Below are positions 59,662 through 64,000 of a stretch of 64,000 bases of DNA, one piece after another. How positions within the stretch are numbered: position 1 is the first letter of the stretch; every line of letters starts with the position of its first letter. The notes below the pieces were generated by a model, which was given only the letters and a program-made list of their open reading frames with translations, was not told the origin of the DNA and made no database searches. The stretch lies in assembly GCA_039030555.1 (NCBI GenBank), contig JBCCDY010000006.1:253863-317862 (forward strand). The letters run 5' to 3'. Source of the DNA: JBCCDY01 sp039030555. GTDB taxonomy: Bacteria; Bacteroidota; Bacteroidia; Cytophagales; Cyclobacteriaceae. The translations under genes were made by a program, and so were the position numbers.

Positions 59662-61200
59662 ATGAAAAAGATTATACTGCCCAGGGCTCAATGGGATAAT
59701 TTGACTACTGAAATGAAATCCCTCGTACCTGAAGCCTTTGATGGTGAGGGAAATATCCTCAACCTCATCAAGGGAGACTGGCAGGAACAAGGAAATAAAA
59801 AACTATTTTCTTCTTCCGTCGATGGTACCATTTTGGGGCATTACCCCATGATCAATGCACAGATCTGCAAGAAAGCCGTTAGCCACTGTTCAAAAGCTAC
59901 AAAGACATGGTCGAAAGTGGATCTCGAAAAACGCAAAGAAAAGGTATCTGCTACAGTAGATGAAATTGAAAAGAGTAAAGAGCTTCTCGCTTATCTACTA
60001 GTTTGGGAGATTGGAAAGCCATACGCGCAGGCACTGGATGGTGTGGAACGTTGCATTGAGGGTGTTCGATGGTACATTGAAAACATTGATGAGATGATCT
60101 CGGGCAGGAGTCCAATCGGTGTGGTTTCCAACATTGCCTCCTGGAATTATCCGTTATCGGTTCTCATGCACGCCTGTTTGGTTCAAACACTCTGTGGCAA
60201 TGTGGTGATTGCCAAAACCCCTTCTGATGGTGGGCTATTCTCGCTTACCGTATGCTTTGCATTTGCTCACCGAAATGGCTTACCCTTTTCACTCGTTAGT
60301 GGCTCAGGTGGGGTACTTAGTGAAGCTTTGGTTAAAAACGATCTGATTGATTGCCTCTCTTATGTAGGAGGAAAAAGCAACGGACGGATCATTGCAGCAT
60401 CGCTATATGACAAGAACAAACGATACATGCTTGAAATGGAAGGTGTAAATGCCTACGGGATCTGGAATTTTACAGATTTTGAAGGTTTGGCCAAGCAGAT
60501 CAAATCCGGATTTAAATATGGAAAGCAACGATGCACCGCCTATGTACGATGGGTGGTGGAGCGAACCTTATTCCCCCAGTTTCTCGATATGTATTTACCC
60601 GTACTCAAGTCGTTGAAGTACGGACACCCTTTATTGGTAGAAGAAGGCCAAGACACTCCTCCTGATCTTGATTTTGGCCCACTCATCACCTCCAATAAGG
60701 TATATGAAATCAATACCATGCTAAGTGATGCTATAGGTAAGGGAGCTGTTGCTATTTATCAGGGGTCAGTCGACCCGGATGACTTTCTTCCCAATCAGGA
60801 TCTCTCGGCATACTTTGCCCCCACTGCAATTCTAAATATTCCCAGAAATGCTCAGCTGTATCATAATGAGCCTTTTGGCCCGCTTGATAGTATTGTGCTG
60901 GTCGATTCCAAAGAACAGCTGGTTAGTGAAATGAATGTTTCTAATGGCTGTCTGGTGACTTCCATTGCCTGCGATGACGAGCAGGAATCCAGAGAGATCG
61001 CCAATCAGCTTAGAGGCTTTAAAGTAGGAGTTAATAAAATGAAATCCAGAGGAGACCGGGAAGAAACATTTGGAGGAATCGGGGAATCATGGAAGGGTTG
61101 CTTTGTTGGAGGAAAGTATCTGGCACTTGCTGTAACCAATGGAGCAGAAGGCGAGAAACTTCATGGCAATTTCCCTGAGTATACTTTGCTTCCTGATTAA
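59662..61200 (+). CDS. Aldehyde dehydrogenase family protein
   Basis: 512 aa. NAD(P)-dependent aldehyde oxidation fold: SNIASWNYPLSVLMHA with the oxyanion Asn162, EMEGVNAYGIWN with the general base Glu at about 258, and GKQRCTAYVRWV with nucleophile Cys291. C-terminal ALDH parts (HNEPFGPLDSIVLVDS, GVNKMKSRGDREETFGGIGESWKG) are intact. The LELGGK motif is altered to LEMEGV. Divergent subfamily with unknown substrate. Divergent from a TetR regulator, which may control it. Confidence 0.88.
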   Translation: MKKIILPRAQWDNLTTEMKSLVPEAFDGEGNILNLIKGDWQEQGNKKLFSSSVDGTILGHYPMINAQICKKAVSHCSKATKTWSKVDLEKRKEKVSATVDEIEKSKELLAYLLVWEIGKPYAQALDGVERCIEGVRWYIENIDEMISGRSPIGVVSNIASWNYPLSVLMHACLVQTLCGNVVIAKTPSDGGLFSLTVCFAFAHRNGLPFSLVSGSGGVLSEALVKNDLIDCLSYVGGKSNGRIIAASLYDKNKRYMLEMEGVNAYGIWNFTDFEGLAKQIKSGFKYGKQRCTAYVRWVVERTLFPQFLDMYLPVLKSLKYGHPLLVEEGQDTPPDLDFGPLITSNKVYEINTMLSDAIGKGAVAIYQGSVDPDDFLPNQDLSAYFAPTAILNIPRNAQLYHNEPFGPLDSIVLVDSKEQLVSEMNVSNGCLVTSIACDDEQESREIANQLRGFKVGVNKMKSRGDREETFGGIGESWKGCFVGGKYLALAVTNGAEGEKLHGNFPEYTLLPD

Positions 61201-61233
61201 TTAAAGCACTTCATTTCCTTGATAAGCTTCTCT

Positions 61234-61258
61234 CTTAATAAACATTAAGATTATTAAG
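61234..61258. promoter_or_regulatory. Inverted repeat upstream of the 145-aa membrane protein
   Basis: CTTAATAA (61234-61241) and TTATTAAG (61251-61258) are exact inverse complements with a 9-nt spacer. It lies 36 nt before the gene at 61295, which suits an operator. Low information because AT-rich. Confidence 0.25.
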
Positions 61259-61294
61259 TGAAATAATACATATACTGGGGCTGATAATTAAAAA

Positions 61295-61732
61295 ATGAAC
61301 AATATGTCTGTCTTGTATAAAATATCCTCCATCTTATGGATTATCTGGGGACTGGTTCACGTACTTGCCGGAGTACTGACCATGAAAGGTGTGTTGACTG
61401 GTGACATCTCTTCTTCAGTAATTGGAATTGCTGATGCTACTGATCGCGATTCGCTAACTATGGAATATCCAAAAGCCGCGGGAGCTATTATAGGTCAGCA
61501 TGGATTTAACCTGTTTTGGATTGGAATCGTAACCTTTTTATGTGCCTTTTTTGTATGGAAAGGGAATAAAAATGCTATAATTCTCGCAGCGATAACCGGA
61601 GGTTTAGCAGACCTGGGTTACTTCCTTTTTATGGACTTAGGAGGTTTTGTGAACTTTGTACCCGGAACAGTTATGACCATTGTTTCTTCTTTGGCCATCA
61701 TAACAAGTTTCTATGCCCATTTTAAAAGATAG
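61295..61732 (+). CDS. Four-pass membrane protein, unknown
   Basis: 145 aa with four hydrophobic segments (ISSILWIIWGLVHVLAGVLT, GFNLFWIGIVTFLCAFFVW, AIILAAITGGLADLGYFLFM, FVPGTVMTIVSSLAIITSFYA). An N-terminal WGLVHV and a central GQHGFNLFW are typical of small Bacteroidota membrane proteins of unknown role. A second ATG lies three codons downstream. Convergent with the AHSA1/ArsR pair. Confidence 0.75.
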   Translation: MNNMSVLYKISSILWIIWGLVHVLAGVLTMKGVLTGDISSSVIGIADATDRDSLTMEYPKAAGAIIGQHGFNLFWIGIVTFLCAFFVWKGNKNAIILAAITGGLADLGYFLFMDLGGFVNFVPGTVMTIVSSLAIITSFYAHFKR

Positions 61733-61889
61733 GATTTCTTCCAGTCCTTAATGAGTTCATTGATCTTGCTGACAATTCTTTCATTTACTTTTCACCAATA
61801 AGCGTAATACTAATAGGCATCTTTTGTGAAGGTCTCCGTCCTTAAAGGTATAGTTTCGGGTTGATGTTACATTCTTTTATTTGTTAAAA

Positions 61890-62339
61890 CTAGAACGCTC
61901 CAAGAACCTTCTCTAGCCGTTCGAAAGCAGAGCCCCAGCCGTTGTAGATTCCCATTTTCTCCTGCTGCTTACGATAATCTACCGTTTCATGGACTACTCT
62001 GAACGTGAATTTTGTCTGGTCACCCTGTTTAGCAAAACTAACCTGCAGTTCCACGTTTTCTGTCATGGGTCTGAAGTCCGCACTGGTTACAATTTTTTCG
62101 AATGCTATGATTTCCTTATAGGTACCCTCAGTTACGAATTTACTACCATCCGGCATGGGCATGGTGTATTTCCACTTCCCACCTGCTCTAAAGTCGTGTT
62201 CAATCACTTTTAACTCGGCACCTATGGGAGCCCACCACTTCACAATATGTTCTGACTCTGTCCATGCTTTCCAGACCAGCTCCAGGGGAGCATCGAAAAC
62301 TTTCTCTATGGTAACGGTTCTGCCTGCTAAATCACTCAT
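61890..62339 (-). CDS. AHSA1/SRPBCC-domain protein
   Basis: 149 aa, START-like AHSA1 fold: TVTIEKVFDAPLELVWKAWTESEHIVKWWAP, FRAGGKWKYTMPMPDGSKFVTEGTYKEI, and a C-terminal GWGSAFERLEKVLGAF. Such proteins bind hydrophobic molecules and are typically paired with an ArsR-type repressor gene. Its start overlaps the ArsR stop by 8 nt. Confidence 0.92.
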   Translation of the reverse strand: MSDLAGRTVTIEKVFDAPLELVWKAWTESEHIVKWWAPIGAELKVIEHDFRAGGKWKYTMPMPDGSKFVTEGTYKEIIAFEKIVTSADFRPMTENVELQVSFAKQGDQTKFTFRVVHETVDYRKQQEKMGIYNGWGSAFERLEKVLGAF

Positions 62340-62661
62340 TTTTATCTGTTTTTAAGGTTAGTTTATTCAGGTATTCTTCGAAGGAATCTATTCGGTCTTT
62401 CCATTGCTTATTGTACTTTTCAATCCAGAGAAATGCAGGAATAAGGTTTTCGGTATCGATGGTACAGATGCGTTCTCTACCCTTATTTTCAAAGGAGACG
62501 ATGCCACATTCATTCAGTATTTTTAAATGCTTTGATATGGCCGGTCTGCTGATCTCAAAATGCTCGGCCACTTCATTAACGGTAAGTGTATCTTCTGCTA
62601 AAAGATCAATGATCTCCCTTCTGACCGGATCTGCAATGGCCTGAAATACATCTCTTCTCAT
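62332..62661 (-). CDS. ArsR-family (SdpR-like) repressor
   Basis: 109 aa. Winged helix: DVFQAIADPVRREIIDLLAEDTLTVNEVAEHFEISRPAISKHLKILNECGIVSFENKGRERICTID. It lacks the ArsR metal motif (CxC), as expected for the SdpR/AHSA1-linked group. Coupled to the AHSA1 gene by an 8-nt overlap. Two operator-like palindromes lie just upstream (62674-62714), pointing to autorepression. Confidence 0.92.
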   Translation of the reverse strand: MRRDVFQAIADPVRREIIDLLAEDTLTVNEVAEHFEISRPAISKHLKILNECGIVSFENKGRERICTIDTENLIPAFLWIEKYNKQWKDRIDSFEEYLNKLTLKTDKNE

Positions 62662-62673
62662 CTTATCTTATAC

Positions 62674-62714
62674 GTAACCAATTGGCTACAATTTATGCGT
62701 AACCAATCGGTTAT
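62674..62714. promoter_or_regulatory. Two ArsR operator-like palindromes
   Basis: GTAACCAATTGGCTAC (62674-62689) and GTAACCAATCGGTTAT (62699-62714) are near-palindromes of the TAACCAAT.GGTTA type, 25 bp apart (centre to centre). Such sites are typical upstream of ArsR/AHSA1 pairs. They lie 13-53 nt upstream of the ArsR start and likely overlap its promoter. Confidence 0.6.
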
Positions 62715-62899
62715 ACAAGTAATTTTTAAGCTTTTAAGGAGAGCCGAGAATTCATTAGCCTAAAAATCTTAATTTAAGTACTTTAAAAAGATGTTACTAC
62801 TGAATATTATTTTCAATTTTATCACTTTTTATGACTTATATTAATTAACATCATAGAGTGGATAAGTGCATAATTACCTCCAGGCAAAAACTAATCTAA

Positions 62900-63730
62900 A
62901 TGAAAATCAGTCAGTTAAGTGAAGCAGAAAGAAAGGTCATCATTATTGGCTTTATTTCTATTGTTGTTGCAATCATTTGTTTTGGAATATTGAATTCCAC
63001 TGGAACCTTTAATAATGAGGTTTATAACTTGGGAGGCAGTATTGTTGGCTTTTTAATTTCAGCAGTTACTCTTAATAAAATTTATGGTAAGACTGATATA
63101 GGAATACCAAAAAACGAAATGAGATCTACGGATTTCTGGTCTGAGGACAGTGTAAAAGTCATTAACTTAAAGAACAGAATTCAAATTAGTGAGCATGAAG
63201 CAAACTTAAAAAGTAAAGTTCTTGAAACTGATATTTACAATATGAATCGTTTTTCAAATGAAAATGAAATAGTTTTTAAATATGCAACGACCGGACTTGA
63301 AGTTAAAGGACGAAGCGTATCTCATCCAAAAAATTCTGAATGGATTGATACAACTCAAAATCATACTTCTCCAGGAAAGGACTCTCATTTAAAAAAAAGA
63401 TACAAACTCAAAATCGACCTGAGCAACTTAGCTAAAGGTCAAACGACATTTATACAGAATAACATTGAATTTATCAATGGATTTCAAGGGTTAGAAAAAG
63501 AATGGTTTCATACTCACATTGACTATCCGACAAAACATTTAACAATGGTATTGCTTTTTCCTCCTGACAAACCCTGTAAAAAAATAGTCGGGAAAAGAGA
63601 AGTTGGAAGACACGATTTCGAGATTTTGGCAAGTAATCAACCACTCATAATTCAAGACGGACAAATTGCATATTGGAAACTTAAAAATCCGAATTTAGGA
63701 ATGGCGTATCAATTCGAATGGGAATGGTAA
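62900..63730 (+). CDS. Membrane protein of unknown function
   Basis: 276 aa. Two N-terminal membrane segments (VIIIGFISIVVAIICFGIL and LGGSIVGFLISAVTLN) and a soluble C-terminal domain of about 200 residues rich in aromatic and Lys residues (RYKLKIDLSNLAKGQTTFIQNNIEFINGFQGLEKEWFHTHIDYPTKHLTMVLLFPP, YWKLKNPNLGMAYQFEWEW). No family recognised. The beta-rich C-terminus resembles domains often found in membrane effectors of unknown signalling systems. Stand-alone gene; codon use and AT content look slightly higher than the neighbours, judged by eye only. Confidence 0.7.
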   Translation: MKISQLSEAERKVIIIGFISIVVAIICFGILNSTGTFNNEVYNLGGSIVGFLISAVTLNKIYGKTDIGIPKNEMRSTDFWSEDSVKVINLKNRIQISEHEANLKSKVLETDIYNMNRFSNENEIVFKYATTGLEVKGRSVSHPKNSEWIDTTQNHTSPGKDSHLKKRYKLKIDLSNLAKGQTTFIQNNIEFINGFQGLEKEWFHTHIDYPTKHLTMVLLFPPDKPCKKIVGKREVGRHDFEILASNQPLIIQDGQIAYWKLKNPNLGMAYQFEWEW

Positions 63731-63815
63731 AATATACTTAACAAAGTATCCCATGAATGATCTTATGGCGAGGAAGGTTCTGTAATTGTATTAAAAATCT
63801 TTCTTTTTTCTATCC

Positions 63816-64000
63816 TCAGCGATCATTTTCTTCAAATAACGATCCGATAAAAAGTAGACAACATAAGAAGCAAAAGGTCGTAGGTATGAAGCCAATGAAA
63901 CTATTAAGTGATTTGAAGTTTGGAAAACGATCAATCTCTCCCAACTCCTCCAAAAGCTGAATACTCGTCAAAGGCCCTATCCCGGGAATCCCTCCTAAGA
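63816..64000 (-). pseudogene. IS110-family transposase remnant (partial)
   Basis: Enters from the right edge. Reading leftward from about 63998: LGGIPGIGPLTSIQLLEELGEIDRFPNFKSLNSFIGFIPT, the helix-hairpin-helix and following part of the IS116/IS110/IS902 transposase C-terminal domain. After IPT the family sequence (SSGEK... and the KRG.. helix) is missing. The frame runs into unrelated codons and stops at the TGA complementary to 63816-63818. The transposase is therefore truncated at its 3' end. Whether the 5' part is intact cannot be seen. Confidence 0.7.

Noticed and set aside
63757..63960. 67-codon plus-strand reading frame
   Set aside because: Antisense to the IS110 transposase remnant; composition is that of a shadow frame.

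Overview
This window looks like the chromosome of an aerobic, probably marine member of the Bacteroidota, most likely the Cytophagales. The evidence is AT-rich DNA, a DUF4270 lipoprotein, LytTR two-component systems, SPYSIFG-type outer-membrane proteins, serine/aspartate-rich lipoboxes, a short LeuA and TAnnTTTG-type promoter boxes. No rRNA, tRNA, CRISPR array or prophage was seen. The only mobile-element trace is a broken IS110-type transposase at the right edge.

Layout. (1) 1-13.7 kb is an accessory metabolic and redox-stress region. It holds three pirin/bicupin genes, two paralogous AraC regulators, two YceI proteins, an exported isochorismatase-like hydrolase, a YtcJ-type amidohydrolase lipoprotein, and a copper module of tyrosinase/polyphenol oxidase, SCO1, DoxX and an alginate-export-type porin. 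(2) 13.8-25.4 kb is mixed: a VOC protein with a decayed second copy, a DUF5996 protein, a GAF sensor protein, envelope proteins (beta-barrels, kelch, DUF4270), a LytS/LytR-like pair, YebC and a truncated HigA antitoxin. (3) 25.5-29.9 kb has an SCP2 / sulfotransferase / DUF1214 operon and a helical-repeat protein. (4) 30.0-41.7 kb is a complete branched-chain amino-acid cluster, leuACDB then ilvE-ilvD-ilvB-ilvN-ilvC-ilvA. Between leuB and ilvE lies what reads as a complete transcription attenuator: a 22-codon leader peptide very rich in Ile/Val/Leu, three mutually exclusive pairings and a strong intrinsic terminator. (5) 41.8-44.2 kb holds an ankyrin-type protein, a membrane LytTR regulator and an orphan PhnD-like binding protein. 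(6) 58.1 down to 44.2 kb, all on the minus strand, is a 14-kb [NiFe]-hydrogenase cluster: small and large subunits resembling the cyanobacterial HupSL / mycobacterial Huc type (group 2a-like), maturation protease, a 106-aa unknown, a TPR protein, HypA, HypB, HypF, HypC, HypD, HypE, an NHL propeller, a nickel permease, a bifunctional-nuclease-domain protein and a multi-pass membrane protein. A terminator hairpin sits between the large subunit and the protease. (7) 58.1-64 kb holds a TetR/aldehyde dehydrogenase pair, an ArsR/AHSA1 pair with two operator-like palindromes, unknown membrane proteins and the IS110 remnant.

How it fits together. The hydrogenase cluster should let the cell oxidise H2, possibly at low concentration, as an energy supplement. 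It has its own nickel importer and a full Hyp set, but no recognisable cytochrome b, Rieske protein or other electron-acceptor subunit. The ilv/leu cluster makes valine, leucine and isoleucine, and the attenuator would tie the ilv half to charged branched-chain tRNA. The strongest candidates for something undescribed are the ilv attenuator in a Bacteroidota genome and the uncharacterised partners of the hydrogenase.
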